A DNA stretch of 64,000 bases from Neoroseomonas lacus (lineage in GTDB: Bacteria > Pseudomonadota > Alphaproteobacteria > Acetobacterales > Acetobacteraceae). The notes under the pieces were generated by a model. That model saw only the letters and a program-made list of their open reading frames with translations. It made no database searches and was not told where the DNA came from. The stretch is taken from assembly GCF_014644535.1 (NCBI RefSeq), contig NZ_BMKW01000009.1:1-64000 (forward strand). The letters are read 5' to 3'. Made by a program: the position numbers and the translations under genes. Position 1 is the first letter of the stretch, and every line of letters starts with the position of its first letter. Positions 1-9,133 of this stretch are shown in pieces.

Positions 1-192
1 CGCATGGCCATGATCCGCATCATGCTCCGCCGACTGGCAGCAATGCCCTCAGCATGAATCGGAACTTCCCGGATGGGCTCTAAGGACCCTTGGCATCGGG
101 CGTGTGATGATGCTCCCGCGGCCGTCCCGGCGGCGCGAAGCTTGCTTGGCAGGACCGCCCCGGCCCCGCCGGGCCGTATGGAGATCTGGCCC

Positions 193-1101
193 GTGACCGC
201 CACCGCCATCGCGCCGAAGCCGCGCGAGATGATGCATCTGAACACTCGCTCCGACGCGCGCGGGGCTGCCCGCGCCGCGCTGCATCTTGCCCTGATCCTG
301 GGCAGTGGCGGGCTGATCGCCGTCGCACCCGGCCTGCTCGTGCTGCCGGCCATGCTGGTGATGGGCATCGTGCAGGCCGCGCTCTTCGCGCCCTTCCACG
401 AGACCTCGCACTACACCGCGTTCAAGTCGCGCCGCGCCAATGCGGTAGTGGGCTGGATCGCCGGCCTGCCGGCGCTGCACAACTGGCATTTCTACCAGCA
501 GTTCCACCTGGCGCATCACAAGCACACCCAGGACCCGGCGCTGGACCCGGAGGCCTATCCCGGCCCGCCGACGACACTGGCCGGCTACCTGCTGCGGGCG
601 ACCGGCTTCTTCCACTGGAAGGCCCGGATCGAGGTCTGGGTGCGCGCCTGGCGCGGCGACATGTCGGCCTATGGCGCCTTCCTGCATGACGCGACGGCGC
701 CGCGCGTGATCGCCTCGGTGCGCGCCTCCTCCACGCTGACCGTGGCGCTGGCGGTGCTGGCCGGGCTGATGTTCGGCTGGGGCGCGGTGCTGCTCTACTG
801 GATCGGGCCGCAATTGCTGGGCCAGCCAGTGCTGCGCCTCTATTTGCTGGCCGAGCACACCGGCTGCTCGGAGGACGCCAACGGCCTGACCAACACCCGC
901 ACCATGATGACCCATCCGGCGGTGCGGCTGCTGATGTGGAACATGCCCTTTCATGCCGAACACCACCTCTACCCCTTCATCCCGTTCCACCGGCTGGCCG
1001 AGGCGCATGGCCTGCTGAGGGAGAAGCTCGCCTTCGTGGGTGAGGGCTACGCGGCCTTCAACCAGGAACTGGTGCAGCGGTTGCGGGCGGGCAGGGTTTA
1101 G
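193..1101 (+). CDS. Membrane fatty acid desaturase family protein
   Basis: A 302-residue integral membrane protein of the fatty-acid-desaturase/hydroxylase family, which uses a di-iron centre held by three histidine boxes to oxidise acyl or carotenoid-like substrates in the membrane. The boxes are visible as HETSH near residue 69, HLAHHKH near residue 105 and HAEHH near residue 254, with hydrophobic spans before the first box and between the second and third. I chose the GTG at 193 because GGAG lies nine bases upstream; ATG at 178 and 229 are in-frame alternatives. It stands alone and is followed by a repeat-bearing gap. The exact substrate cannot be read from the sequence. Confidence 0.85.
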   Translation: MTATAIAPKPREMMHLNTRSDARGAARAALHLALILGSGGLIAVAPGLLVLPAMLVMGIVQAALFAPFHETSHYTAFKSRRANAVVGWIAGLPALHNWHFYQQFHLAHHKHTQDPALDPEAYPGPPTTLAGYLLRATGFFHWKARIEVWVRAWRGDMSAYGAFLHDATAPRVIASVRASSTLTVALAVLAGLMFGWGAVLLYWIGPQLLGQPVLRLYLLAEHTGCSEDANGLTNTRTMMTHPAVRLLMWNMPFHAEHHLYPFIPFHRLAEAHGLLREKLAFVGEGYAAFNQELVQRLRAGRV

Positions 1102-1163
1102 CGGGCGAGGGCCGCACCCGACCCAGCCGATGCCACCGGCTCTGTAAACTGTTCGGTGGAACC

Positions 1164-1388
1164 GAGAGGGGCCTTGCCCCTCTCGGACTCTCCCCACCAA
1201 AGGCCTAAGGGCCTTTGGAAACCTCGATTTGGCGTCGGGCGCCGTGGTTGCAATGAGCGTCGAAGCCTGCCGTTGCGCACGAAGCGCGCGCCGCGGCCAC
1301 AGCATGCGTTCCGTGCGAAGCACCAGAAGATGGCATTCCAAATGCCCCGGGCATTTGGCGGGATGGTTTGGAGGGGCGGCGCCCCTCC
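1164..1388. repeat. Inverted-pair hairpin element, copy I
   Basis: The left unit carries hairpin GAGAGGGGC-CTT-GCCCCTCTC (1164-1184), then hairpin CCAAAGGCC-TAAG-GGCCTTTGG (1197-1218), then GGAAACC-type sequence. The right unit carries the same parts in reverse orientation: an AAATGCC/GGCATTT hairpin (1338-1358), then GGAGGGGC/GCCCCTCC (1370-1388). The units face each other across about 120 bases. Related pairs occur near 31.2, 36.6 and 42.4 kb. Confidence 0.85.
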
Positions 1389-1622
1389 AACCTTCCTCCA
1401 CCAATCGTCGAACGCGGCCGCTGGTGTGAGGCATCCGGCACTGGATCCTGATTTCTGTTCCTGCTATGTTCACAAAATCAAGCGGCCTCCGTGCCTGCCG
1501 CACACCCGGCGCAAAGCAGCTTAAAAGTCCAAAATCCTAAAGTGTGCGAATTCAACGAACTTGCCTTTCCCGTCCCGCTCCGGAACCCAAACCGGCCTGC
1601 GGTGCGGGCCTGTGCCGGACTG

Positions 1623-1648
1623 CGAAAATCGCCTCGAGGCGATTTTCG
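1623..1648. repeat. Perfect 26-bp palindrome
   Basis: CGAAAATCGCCTC is followed immediately by its exact reverse complement, so there is no loop spacer. It lies four bases before the solo repeat half at 1653-1700. It could be an operator, a hairpin or a repeat end; nothing seen here decides between these. Confidence 0.7.
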
Positions 1649-1652
1649 AGAC

Positions 1653-1700
1653 GGCCTCTTAGGCCTTTGGTGGGGAGGTCTGGAGGGGCAAAGCCCCTCC
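1653..1700. repeat. Solo half of the inverted-pair element
   Basis: This has the layout of a right-hand unit: a GGCCTCTTAGGCCTTTGG hairpin (1653-1670), a short GGGGAGGTCT spacer, then GGAGGGGC-AAA-GCCCCTCC (1682-1700). No matching left unit was found upstream; the perfect 26-bp palindrome sits there instead. Confidence 0.75.
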
Positions 1701-2093
1701 ATCCTGGCGCTGCCCCACAGATAGCGGTGGTGTTTTAGCCAGAACCGCGCCATACGGGCGCCCGGCGATGTCCGGCCCGATGCTGGCGCGCCAATCGCCG
1801 CGACTGCGGTGGGCTGACAGTGAAAGCCGCGGGACCCTTCGATCGGACCGGCGCGGCGTTTCCGGCCACATGGGCGGCCTTCCCGTCGCGTAACCCGCGA
1901 TGGGCCCACCCCATGCCGCCCGAGACGCCGAGCACCCGGATCCACATCCTGGACCCCTGGACTGTCGCTGTCCTGCCCTCCGCATCGCATTCCGGGGCCT
2001 TTGGGGGCCCCATCTACCGTGCTGCCGCCCGCGAAGGTCGGGCGGGCATGGACCGTGTGGCGCCCGATGGCGCCGCACCCGAGAGGACGACAG

Positions 2094-4298
2094 ATGTTCG
2101 ACAACTACTTCCGCAAGGAAATCAACTGGGGCGGCAAGACCCTGGTGCTGGAAACCGGCAAGATCGCCCGCCAGGCTGACGGCGCCGTGGTGGCGCGCCT
2201 TGGCGACACCATCGTGCTCTGCACAGCGGTCGGCGCCCGTTCGGTGAAGCCGGGGCAGGATTTCTTCCCGCTCACTGTGAACTACCAGGAAAAAACCTAC
2301 GCCGCCGGCAAGATCCCGGGCGGCTTCTTCAAGCGCGAGGGCCGGCCGTCCGAATTCGAGACGCTGACCTCCCGCCTGATCGACCGCCCGATCCGCCCGC
2401 TGTTCCCCGAGGGGTTCCGCAACGAGGTGCAGGTCGTCGCGACGGTGCTGTCGCATGACCTCGAGAACGAGGCCGATGTGGTGGCGATGGTCGGCTGCTC
2501 CGCCGCCCTGACGCTGTCGGGCATTCCCTTCTTCGGCCCGATCGCCGGCGCCCGCGTCGGCTACATCAATGGCCAGTACGTGCTGAACCCGACCGCCGAC
2601 CAGCGCAAGGAAAGCACCCTCGACCTGATGCTCGCCGGCACCGCCGAGGGCGTGCTGATGGTGGAATCCGAGGCCAGCGAGCTGACCGAGGACGTCATGC
2701 TCGGCGCCGTGGAATTCGGCCACAAGTCGTTCCAGCCGGTGATCCAGGCGATCATCGAACTGGCCGAAGTTGCCGCGAAGGAGCCCTGGGCGGTTCCCGA
2801 GGAGTCCGACGCGACCAAGGCGCTCAAGGCGCGCATCTCGGAACTCGGCCGCGCCGACATGGCAGTCGCCTACACCGAGACGCAGAAGCTGGTCCGCCAG
2901 AACAAGGTTGGCGCAGTGAAGAAGGCCGTGGTCGCGGCGCTGGAAGCCGAAGGTGCCGACGTCGCCTCCGCCAAGGGGCTGATGAAGGAGCTTGAGGCGG
3001 ATGTGGTCCGCAACAACATCCTCGACACCGGCCTGCGCATCGATGGCCGCGACACCAAGACCGTCCGTCCGATCATGTCGGAAGTGGGCGTGCTGCCGCG
3101 CGCGCATGGCTCGGCGCTGTTCACCCGTGGCGAGACGCAGGCGCTCTGCGTCGCGACGCTCGGCACCGGCCAGGATGAGCAGATCATCGACGCCCTCGCG
3201 GGCGAGTACCGCGAAGACTTCATGCTGCACTACAACTTCCCTCCCTACTCGGTGAACGAGACGGGCCGCATGGGCTCCCCGGGCCGGCGTGAAGTGGGCC
3301 ATGGCAAGCTCGCCTGGCGCGCGATCCACCCGCTGCTGCCGGAGAAGGAGAAGTTCCCGTACACCATCCGCGTGGTGTCCGAGATCACGGAATCCAACGG
3401 CTCCTCCTCGATGGCCACCGTCTGCGGCACCTCGCTGTCGATGATGGATGCCGGCGTGCCGCTGAAGCGCCCCTGCGCCGGCATCGCCATGGGCCTGATC
3501 AAGGAAGACCGCGGCTTCGCCGTGCTGTCCGACATCCTGGGCGACGAGGATCACCTCGGCGACATGGACTTCAAGGTGGCCGGCACGGAGCAGGGCATCA
3601 CCTCGCTCCAGATGGACATCAAGATCACGTCCATCACCTTCGAGATCATGAAGATCGCCCTGGACCAGGCGAAGGACGGCCGCCTGCACATCCTGGGCGA
3701 GATGGCGAAGGGCCTGACTGGCCACCGCGGCGACGTGGCGGCGACCGCCCCGCGCATCACCGTGATCAACGTGCCGAAGGACAAGATCCGCGACGTGATC
3801 GGCTCCGGCGGCAAGGTGATCCGCGAGATCACCGAGCAGACCGGCACCAAGGTCGACATCGAGGACGACGGCACCATCAAGGTGGCGGCGACCTCGATCG
3901 AGGCGGCGCAGCGCGCGATCGACTGGATCCGCGGCATCGTGGCCGAGCCCGAGATCGGCGTGATCTACAATGGCAGAGTCGTGAAGACCGCCGAATTCGG
4001 CGCCTTCGTGAACTTCCTCGGCGCCAAGGACGGCCTCGTCCACATCTCCGAGTTGGCGCAGGACCGCGTGAACAAGACCTCCGACATCGTCAAGGAAGGC
4101 GACCAGGTGAAGGTCAAGGTCATCGGCTTCGACGAGCGCGGCAAGGTGAAGCTGTCCATGCGCGTGGTCGACCAGGCGACGGGCGCGGACATCACCGAGC
4201 AGGTCGGCGCCCGCCGCCCGCGCGACGATGCCGGCGACCGGCCCGAGCGCGGCGAGCGGCGTGACCGCCGCCCGCGTGGTGGCGAGGCCGCCGAGTAA
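2094..4298 (+). CDS. pnp: Polyribonucleotide nucleotidyltransferase (PNPase)
   Basis: A 734-residue phosphate-dependent 3'-5' exoribonuclease of the cytoplasmic RNA degradosome. Two RNase PH domains fill residues 1-550. They are followed by a KH domain with the [10 protein letters not shown] signature near residue 570, an S1 domain from about residue 625 ([19 protein letters not shown]), and a charged Arg/Asp/Glu tail typical of alphaproteobacterial PNPases. The start is the ATG opening MFDNYFRKE, with AGAGGACGA upstream; the frame is open further upstream but that part is not conserved. Length and domain order are normal for the family. The usual upstream partner rpsO is missing. Confidence 0.97.
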   Translation: MFDNYFRKEINWGGKTLVLETGKIARQADGAVVARLGDTIVLCTAVGARSVKPGQDFFPLTVNYQEKTYAAGKIPGGFFKREGRPSEFETLTSRLIDRPIRPLFPEGFRNEVQVVATVLSHDLENEADVVAMVGCSAALTLSGIPFFGPIAGARVGYINGQYVLNPTADQRKESTLDLMLAGTAEGVLMVESEASELTEDVMLGAVEFGHKSFQPVIQAIIELAEVAAKEPWAVPEESDATKALKARISELGRADMAVAYTETQKLVRQNKVGAVKKAVVAALEAEGADVASAKGLMKELEADVVRNNILDTGLRIDGRDTKTVRPIMSEVGVLPRAHGSALFTRGETQALCVATLGTGQDEQIIDALAGEYREDFMLHYNFPPYSVNETGRMGSPGRREVGHGKLAWRAIHPLLPEKEKFPYTIRVVSEITESNGSSSMATVCGTSLSMMDAGVPLKRPCAGIAMGLIKEDRGFAVLSDILGDEDHLGDMDFKVAGTEQGITSLQMDIKITSITFEIMKIALDQAKDGRLHILGEMAKGLTGHRGDVAATAPRITVINVPKDKIRDVIGSGGKVIREITEQTGTKVDIEDDGTIKVAATSIEAAQRAIDWIRGIVAEPEIGVIYNGRVVKTAEFGAFVNFLGAKDGLVHISELAQDRVNKTSDIVKEGDQVKVKVIGFDERGKVKLSMRVVDQATGADITEQVGARRPRDDAGDRPERGERRDRRPRGGEAAE

Positions 4299-4312
4299 CT
4301 TCCGAACCAAGT

Positions 4313-4347
4313 ACCGCCCGGGACCCTGCACAGCGGCCCCGGGCGGT
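4313..4347 (+). terminator. Hairpin after pnp
   Basis: ACCGCCCGGG (4313-4322) and CCCGGGCGGT (4338-4347) form a perfect 10-bp stem with a 15-base loop, starting 14 bases after the pnp stop. There is no T-run after it, so it may stabilise the pnp transcript end rather than act as a complete intrinsic terminator. Confidence 0.6.
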
Positions 4348-4393
4348 GCCATATACTCGTCATCGTCATGACGTTCCCGGGAGCGCCCGTCAC

Positions 4394-5794
4394 TTGAAGG
4401 CCATCAACGCAATCCGCATGGGCGGCGTGGACGTCCTGCCCCTGGTCGAAGGTGGCAAGGGCGTCGCAGTATCGAACGGCGAGACCTGCGGGTCCTGGGC
4501 CGCCGCCGGCGGCGTCGGGACATTCTCCGCGGTGAATGCCGATTCCTATGACGCCGATGGCCGGGTCATCCCGCAGGTCTATCACGGCAAGACCCGCCGC
4601 GACCGGCACGAGGAACTCGTCCGCTACGCGATCGACGGCGCCATCACCCAGGCCAAGCGCGCCCGCGACATCGCCGGCCCCAAGGGCCGCATCCACGCCA
4701 ATATCCTGTGGGAAATGGGCGGAGCGGAGCGCGTCGCGCGCGGCATGCTCGAAGGCGCCAAGGGGCTGATCAACGGCATCACCTGCGGTGCCGGCATGCC
4801 TTATCGCCTGGCCGACATCGCGCGCGACTACGGCGTGCACTACTACCCGATCGTCTCCTCCGGCCGCGCCTTCAGCGCGCTTTGGAAGCGCGCCTACCAC
4901 AAGACCCGCGAATGGCTCGGCGGCGTGGTCTATGAAGACCCCTGGCTCGCCGGCGGCCATAACGGGCTGTCGAATTCCGAGAACCCGAAGGTCCCCGAGG
5001 ATCCCTATCCCCGCGTGCTGAAGCTGCGCCAGCAGATGCGCGAATTCGGCCTGGACGACACGCCCATCATCATGGCCGGCGGCGTCTGGTGGCTGGAGGA
5101 ATGGGAGCACTGGATCGACAATCCCGAACTCGGCCCGATCGCCTTCCAGTTCGGCACCCGCCCACTGCTGACGCAGGAAAGCCCGATCTCGGACGCCTGG
5201 AAGCAGCGGCTGGTCACGCTGAAGGCCGGCGACGTGCTGTTGCAGCCCTTCTCCCCGACCGGCTTCTACAGCTCCGCCGTGCGCAACGAATTCCTGCAGG
5301 AACTCGAGGACCGCAACGAGCGCCAGGTCGCCTTCACCAGTGAGCCGATCGGCGATCACCTTGCCGAATACGGCGTCGGCCCGCGCAAGCGCATCGTCTA
5401 TGTCACGCCGCATGACCTCGCGCGCATCAACCATTGGGAGGCCGAGGGCTTCATCGAGGCGATGCGCACGCCGGACAATACCCTGATCTTCGTCACGCCC
5501 GAGAATGCGCGCGAGATCCTGAAGGATCAGGTGGATTGCATGGGCTGCCTCTCCCAGTGCCGCTTCAGCAACTGGTCGCAGCACGAGCCCGAATATTCCA
5601 ACGGCAAGAAGGCCGACCCGCGCAGCTTCTGCATCCAGAAGACGTTGCAGGATGTCGCCCATGACGGCGCGCTGGAGAAGAACCTGATGTTCGCCGGCCA
5701 CAACGCCTACCGCTTCGGGCAGGATCCGTTCTATTCGAACGGCTTCGTCCCCAGCGTGAAGCAGCTCGTCGAACGGATCATGACGGGGCGCTGA
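4394..5794 (+). CDS. Nitronate monooxygenase family protein with cysteine cluster
   Basis: A 466-residue TIM-barrel flavoprotein related to nitronate monooxygenase (2-nitropropane dioxygenase), whose members oxidise alkyl nitronates with FMN. The opening [20 protein letters not shown] and the GGHNG segment fit the long alphaproteobacterial subgroup. I chose the TTG at 4394 because it aligns with the family start; GTG at 4346 is in frame but lies in the pnp terminator hairpin. Unusually, the C-terminal part has Cys382, Cys385, Cys389 and Cys413 (C-x2-C-x3-C-x23-C), a spacing like that of Fe-S clusters in old-yellow-enzyme reductases. Family assignment is firm; substrate and cluster are inferred. 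Confidence 0.82.
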   Translation: MKAINAIRMGGVDVLPLVEGGKGVAVSNGETCGSWAAAGGVGTFSAVNADSYDADGRVIPQVYHGKTRRDRHEELVRYAIDGAITQAKRARDIAGPKGRIHANILWEMGGAERVARGMLEGAKGLINGITCGAGMPYRLADIARDYGVHYYPIVSSGRAFSALWKRAYHKTREWLGGVVYEDPWLAGGHNGLSNSENPKVPEDPYPRVLKLRQQMREFGLDDTPIIMAGGVWWLEEWEHWIDNPELGPIAFQFGTRPLLTQESPISDAWKQRLVTLKAGDVLLQPFSPTGFYSSAVRNEFLQELEDRNERQVAFTSEPIGDHLAEYGVGPRKRIVYVTPHDLARINHWEAEGFIEAMRTPDNTLIFVTPENAREILKDQVDCMGCLSQCRFSNWSQHEPEYSNGKKADPRSFCIQKTLQDVAHDGALEKNLMFAGHNAYRFGQDPFYSNGFVPSVKQLVERIMTGR

Positions 5795-5817
5795 GCGCCG
5801 CGCACGGACGCACCAGC

Positions 5818-6543
5818 ATGACACTGACGCTGTATCCCGCCATAGACCTCAAGGGCGGGCAGGTGGTGCGCCTCAAGCGCGGGGAAATGGACCAGGCCAC
5901 GGTCTATGCCGAGGACCCCGGCGCCCAGGCGGCATCCTTCATCGCGGCCGGGTTCTCCTGGGTGCATGTGGTGGACCTCGACGGCGCCTTCGCCGGCAAG
6001 CCCGCCAATGCGGCGGCGGTGCGCGCCATCCTGGCTGCCGTGCCGGGCGCACGCGTGCAGCTCGGCGGCGGCATTCGCACCATGGCGGTGGCGGAAGCCT
6101 GGTTGGCGGCGGGCGTAACGCGCATCATCCTCGGCAGCGCCGCGCTCAAGGACCCGGATTTCGCCCGCGCGGCCTGCCGCGCCTTCCCTGGCCGCGTGGC
6201 GCTTGGCATCGATGCGCGCGACGGCATGGTCGCGACGGAAGGCTGGGCGGAGACCTCCGACGTCTCCGCGACCGACCTCGCGCAGCGCTTCGAGGGCGCC
6301 GGCGCGGCGGCGGTGATCTACACCGACATCGCGCGGGACGGCATGCTCGGCGGGGTGAATGTGGAGGCGACGGCCGCCCTGGCGCGGGCGGTGTCCCTGC
6401 CGGTGATCGCGTCTGGCGGCGTGGCAGGGATCGAAGATCTGGTCGCCCTGCGCGCGGCGCAGGCCGGCATCGAGGGCGCGATCATCGGCCGCGCGCTGTA
6501 TGATGGGCGGATCGAACCGAAGGCGGCGCTGGCGGCGGCCTGA
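5818..6543 (+). CDS. hisA: ProFAR isomerase (histidine biosynthesis)
   Basis: A 241-residue beta/alpha barrel that isomerises ProFAR to PRFAR in histidine synthesis. The two half-barrel phosphate-binding repeats are visible: the N-terminal [17 protein letters not shown] with catalytic Asp, the LGGGIRT loop, and the second half with [10 protein letters not shown] (second catalytic Asp) and the VIASGGV and [10 protein letters not shown] loops. It lies 23 bases after the nitronate monooxygenase and on the same strand as hisF-hisE, but is separated from them by a small opposite-strand gene. HisH and HisB are not in this window. Confidence 0.96.
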   Translation: MTLTLYPAIDLKGGQVVRLKRGEMDQATVYAEDPGAQAASFIAAGFSWVHVVDLDGAFAGKPANAAAVRAILAAVPGARVQLGGGIRTMAVAEAWLAAGVTRIILGSAALKDPDFARAACRAFPGRVALGIDARDGMVATEGWAETSDVSATDLAQRFEGAGAAAVIYTDIARDGMLGGVNVEATAALARAVSLPVIASGGVAGIEDLVALRAAQAGIEGAIIGRALYDGRIEPKAALAAA

Positions 6544-6633
6544 AACGACGCCGAGGCCGCAGCTTTCTCCGGCCGGCCGGCGACAGTATTCGGGATGGCG
6601 GGGCGTTGCGGGTCCGGCGCTGGCCACGGCGCC

Positions 6634-7026
6634 CTAATCGTTCGACGACCCGCCATTGTCCGAAGACCCGCTGTCGGATGAGCCACCGCTGTCAGACGAG
6701 CCGCCGTCGGATGAACCACCACTGTCGCCGCCGCCGCCCCATGACCCGAACCACGACCCGCCGGTCTCGGTCTTCTTCTCGCCTCCCTCCATCATCATGA
6801 CCGCCGCCGCGGCGCCCGAGACGATGGCAACCGTCGCATCGTCGCTGTCCGATGACGTGCCGTCCCGCTCAACCTCATCGCGGTCCCGCCGCGACATCCC
6901 CCGCCGCGCCAGCACCCGGTTATAGGCCGCCCGCCTGCGCAGCCCCCACCAGAAGCGCGGCGCCCCGCGTTCCAGCTCCGCCTCGGTGAAGACGAAACCG
7001 TCTTCCAACACGCCGATCCCGCGCAT
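6634..7026 (-). CDS. Hypothetical protein with Ser/Gly/Asp-rich tail
   Basis: A 130-residue protein of unknown function. The first 60 residues are charged and contain aromatic residues (FVFTEAELERGAPRFWWGLRRR). A short hydrophobic stretch, TVAIVSGAAAAVMMM, follows, then SWFGSWGGGG and about 35 residues of imperfect GGSSD repeats. Its ATG is preceded by AAAGGACAAG, a good ribosome binding site, and the N-terminal half is not low-complexity, so I think it is a real gene. It lies against hisA and hisF and probably has its own promoter in the gap before hisF. Confidence 0.6.
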   Translation of the reverse strand: MRGIGVLEDGFVFTEAELERGAPRFWWGLRRRAAYNRVLARRGMSRRDRDEVERDGTSSDSDDATVAIVSGAAAAVMMMEGGEKKTETGGSWFGSWGGGGDSGGSSDGGSSDSGGSSDSGSSDNGGSSND

Positions 7027-7154
7027 CAGACTTGTCCTTTTGACGTCATGGCATCACTTGACCTGACCCATCATTCCGCCGCACTCGCTTGCGGTGGAAG
7101 TGTCGCCTGTCACAGGCGCCGAATTGCCTACAAATCGAAAGGTCATCCGCCACT

Positions 7155-7937
7155 GTGCTCGCGCTGCGCGTCATCCCCTGCCTCGATGTGAAGGACGGTC
7201 GCGTCGTGAAGGGCGTGAACTTCGTCGAACTGCGCGACGCCGGGGACCCGGTGGAGCAGGCCCGCGCCTATGACGCCGAGGGCGCCGACGAGGTCACCTT
7301 CCTCGACATCACCGCCAGCCACGAGAACCGCGACACCATCCTCGACGTCGTCTCGCGCACCGCCGCGGAGGTCTTCATCCCGCTGACCGTCGGCGGCGGC
7401 GTGCGCAGCGTGGAGGATGCCCGCCGCCTGCTGCTGGCCGGCGCCGACAAGGTCTCGATCAATTCCGCCGCCGTCGCCGACCCCGAGCTGGTGCGCCGCT
7501 GCGCCGAGACCTTCGGCAGCCAGGCCATCGTCGTCGCCGTCGACGCCCGCCGGAAGGAAGGCGGCGAGGGCTGGGAAGTCTTCACCCATGGCGGCCGGCG
7601 CGGCACCGGCATCGACGCCGTGGCCTGGGCGCAGCGGGTGGAATCCCTCGGCGCGGGCGAGATCCTGCTCACCTCGATGGATCGCGACGGCACCAAGCAG
7701 GGGTTCGACCTGCCGCTGACCCGCGCGGTGCGCGCGGGCATCCGCCTGCCCATCGTCGCCTCGGGCGGCGTCGGCACGCCGGAACATTTCGTGGATGGCG
7801 CGCGGGCCGGGGCGACCGGCTTGCTCGCCGCCTCGGTCTTTCACTATGGGGAATTCCGCATCGCCGATGCCAAGGCCGCGCTCGCCGCCGCCGGGCTGCC
7901 GGTGCGCCACGCCCCGCCGAGCAGGAGAGTTGCGTGA
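7155..7937 (+). CDS. hisF: Imidazole glycerol phosphate synthase cyclase subunit
   Basis: A 260-residue cyclase half of IGP synthase. It combines PRFAR with ammonia delivered by HisH to give imidazole-glycerol phosphate and AICAR. The barrel motifs are clear: [20 protein letters not shown] with catalytic Asp, [38 protein letters not shown] with the second Asp, and IVASGGVG. The GTG at 7155 gives the usual family N-terminus. The stop overlaps the hisE start as TGATG, so the two are translationally coupled. Confidence 0.96.
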   Translation: MLALRVIPCLDVKDGRVVKGVNFVELRDAGDPVEQARAYDAEGADEVTFLDITASHENRDTILDVVSRTAAEVFIPLTVGGGVRSVEDARRLLLAGADKVSINSAAVADPELVRRCAETFGSQAIVVAVDARRKEGGEGWEVFTHGGRRGTGIDAVAWAQRVESLGAGEILLTSMDRDGTKQGFDLPLTRAVRAGIRLPIVASGGVGTPEHFVDGARAGATGLLAASVFHYGEFRIADAKAALAAAGLPVRHAPPSRRVA

Positions 7938-8551
7938 TGGCGAAGGCGACCAAGCAGAAAGACACCGCCAAGAGGGTCGTGACCAAGAAGTCGACCGCCA
8001 AGACCGCCAAGACCGCCAAGACCGCCAAGACCGCCAAGACCGCCGTGGCCAAAACACCCAAGACTCCTAAGGTGCCGCTGCCGGCCGCGGTGCCGAAAGC
8101 CACGCGCGCCGCGGCCAAGGCCAAGCTGCCCAAGGTGCTGCGCAAGGCGGAAAAGCGCATGCTCGCCCCACTTGCCCCGGCCATCGCCGGCGCCGAGGCC
8201 TCCATCCTCGACCGGCTGTGGCAGGTGGTGGAGGAGCGGCGGCAGTCGCGCGACACCATGACCTCCCATTCCGCCAGGCTGCTCGCCCGCGGCACCGCCA
8301 AGGTCGCTCAGAAGCTCGGCGAGGAAGCGGTGGAATGCGTCATCGAGGCCGCCACCGGCAACCGCGCGGCGACCGTGCTGGAGAGTGCGGACCTGCTCTA
8401 CCACCTGATGGTGGTCTGGGTGGATGCCGGCATCCAGCCGCAGGAGGTCTGGGGCGAGTTGGCGCGCCGGCAGGGCATCTCCGGTATTGCCGAGAAGGCC
8501 TCGCGGCCGCGCGGCATCCTGCGCGCGGCGGGCACCACCAAGCTGCCCTGA
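7937..8551 (+). CDS. hisE: Phosphoribosyl-ATP pyrophosphatase with basic N-terminal extension
   Basis: HisE hydrolyses phosphoribosyl-ATP to phosphoribosyl-AMP, the second step of histidine synthesis. The catalytic domain is the last ~115 residues, with the all-alpha MazG-like signature [17 protein letters not shown] and [13 protein letters not shown]. In front of it is an extra ~85-residue Lys/Ala/Thr/Pro-rich stretch with five tandem TAK repeats, resembling histone-H1-like tails. Typical HisE is about 100-110 residues, so the 204-residue length is odd. The ATG at 7937 overlaps the hisF stop and follows GGAGAG. Confidence 0.9.
   Translation: MAKATKQKDTAKRVVTKKSTAKTAKTAKTAKTAKTAVAKTPKTPKVPLPAAVPKATRAAAKAKLPKVLRKAEKRMLAPLAPAIAGAEASILDRLWQVVEERRQSRDTMTSHSARLLARGTAKVAQKLGEEAVECVIEAATGNRAATVLESADLLYHLMVVWVDAGIQPQEVWGELARRQGISGIAEKASRPRGILRAAGTTKLP
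7994..8038 (+). repeat. Five tandem 9-bp repeats inside hisE
   Basis: ACCGCCAAG is repeated five times without error, then continues as a degenerate sixth copy. Each copy encodes Thr-Ala-Lys. Such short perfect repeats can change copy number by slippage while keeping the frame. Confidence 0.9.
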
Positions 8552-8609
8552 CACCCTTGCGCGACGGCCGCACCCGGCGAGGATGCGGCCCTGCACGAAG
8601 GAGCACCCC

Positions 8610-8996
8610 ATGTCCGTGTCCGGCCTGCCGCCCTATGACGACGCCAACATCTTCGCCCGCATCCTGCGCGGGGAAATCCCATGCAAGCGCGTGCATGACG
8701 ACGCTCATGCCCTTGCCTTCCACGACATCAACCCGCAGGCACCGGTTCACGTCCTGGTGATCCCGAAGGGGCGCTACGTCTCGATCGCCGATTTCGGCGC
8801 CAGCGCCACCGAGGCCGAGATCACCGGCTTCTGGCGGGCGGTCGCTAGCGTGGCGAAGGATCTCGGCCTCGAAGCCGGCGGCTACCGCGTGCTGACCAAC
8901 ATGGGCGAGGATGGCGGCCAGGAAGTGCCGCATTTCCACGTCCACATCTTTGGCGGGCGGCGGATTGGACGGATGGTGCCGAAGGCGCCGGATTGA
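8610..8996 (+). CDS. HIT family nucleotide-binding protein
   Basis: A 128-residue histidine-triad protein of the HinT/PKCI branch, which hydrolyses adenosine phosphoramidates and related nucleotide conjugates. The signature is HFHVHIFGG near the C-terminus, and the family opening DDANIFARILRGEIPCKRV is present. The start is the ATG at 8610 with GAAGGAG upstream. It follows hisE by 58 bases on the same strand, a his-operon tail arrangement common in Alphaproteobacteria. Confidence 0.93.
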   Translation: MSVSGLPPYDDANIFARILRGEIPCKRVHDDAHALAFHDINPQAPVHVLVIPKGRYVSIADFGASATEAEITGFWRAVASVAKDLGLEAGGYRVLTNMGEDGGQEVPHFHVHIFGGRRIGRMVPKAPD

Positions 8997-9133
8997 CCGG
9001 CCGCGGCGCTGGCCGTCTCCCGCCGGCCGGGGTCCAAGCACCCGTCGGCTGCCATCGTGCGACACGATCTGCCTGATTGTTTGGCTGGTGAGGCAGCGAA
9101 ATGCCCGGCGCCACTTTCACCCGGGCTGTTGCC

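Larger units (their letters stand above)
1102..2093. other. Long intergenic region upstream of pnp
   Basis: Almost 1 kb with no convincing gene. It holds one complete inverted-pair repeat element (1164-1388), a perfect 26-bp palindrome (1623-1648) and a solo repeat half (1653-1700). Open frames crossing it translate the repeats and share the same repetitive peptides, so they are not annotated. The pnp promoter should lie in 1701-2093, but no clear hexamers are visible. The rpsO gene that usually precedes pnp is absent. Confidence 0.75.

Noticed and set aside
1156-1524. Open frames through the repeat elements, with recurring peptides such as PKGLWKP
   Set aside because: The shared peptides are translations of the repeat hairpins in several frames and both strands, so they reflect the DNA repeat and not a protein family.
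1659-4352. Very long open frames antisense to pnp and to the TIGR02302 gene (34055-36328)
   Set aside because: They mirror the codon phase of the real genes in a ~70% GC genome, contain His/Arg/Ala/Gly-rich low-complexity sequence and no domain.
7994-8038. Short tandem repeat as a possible CRISPR-like array
   Set aside because: The 9-bp units have no spacers and encode in-frame TAK repeats in hisE.
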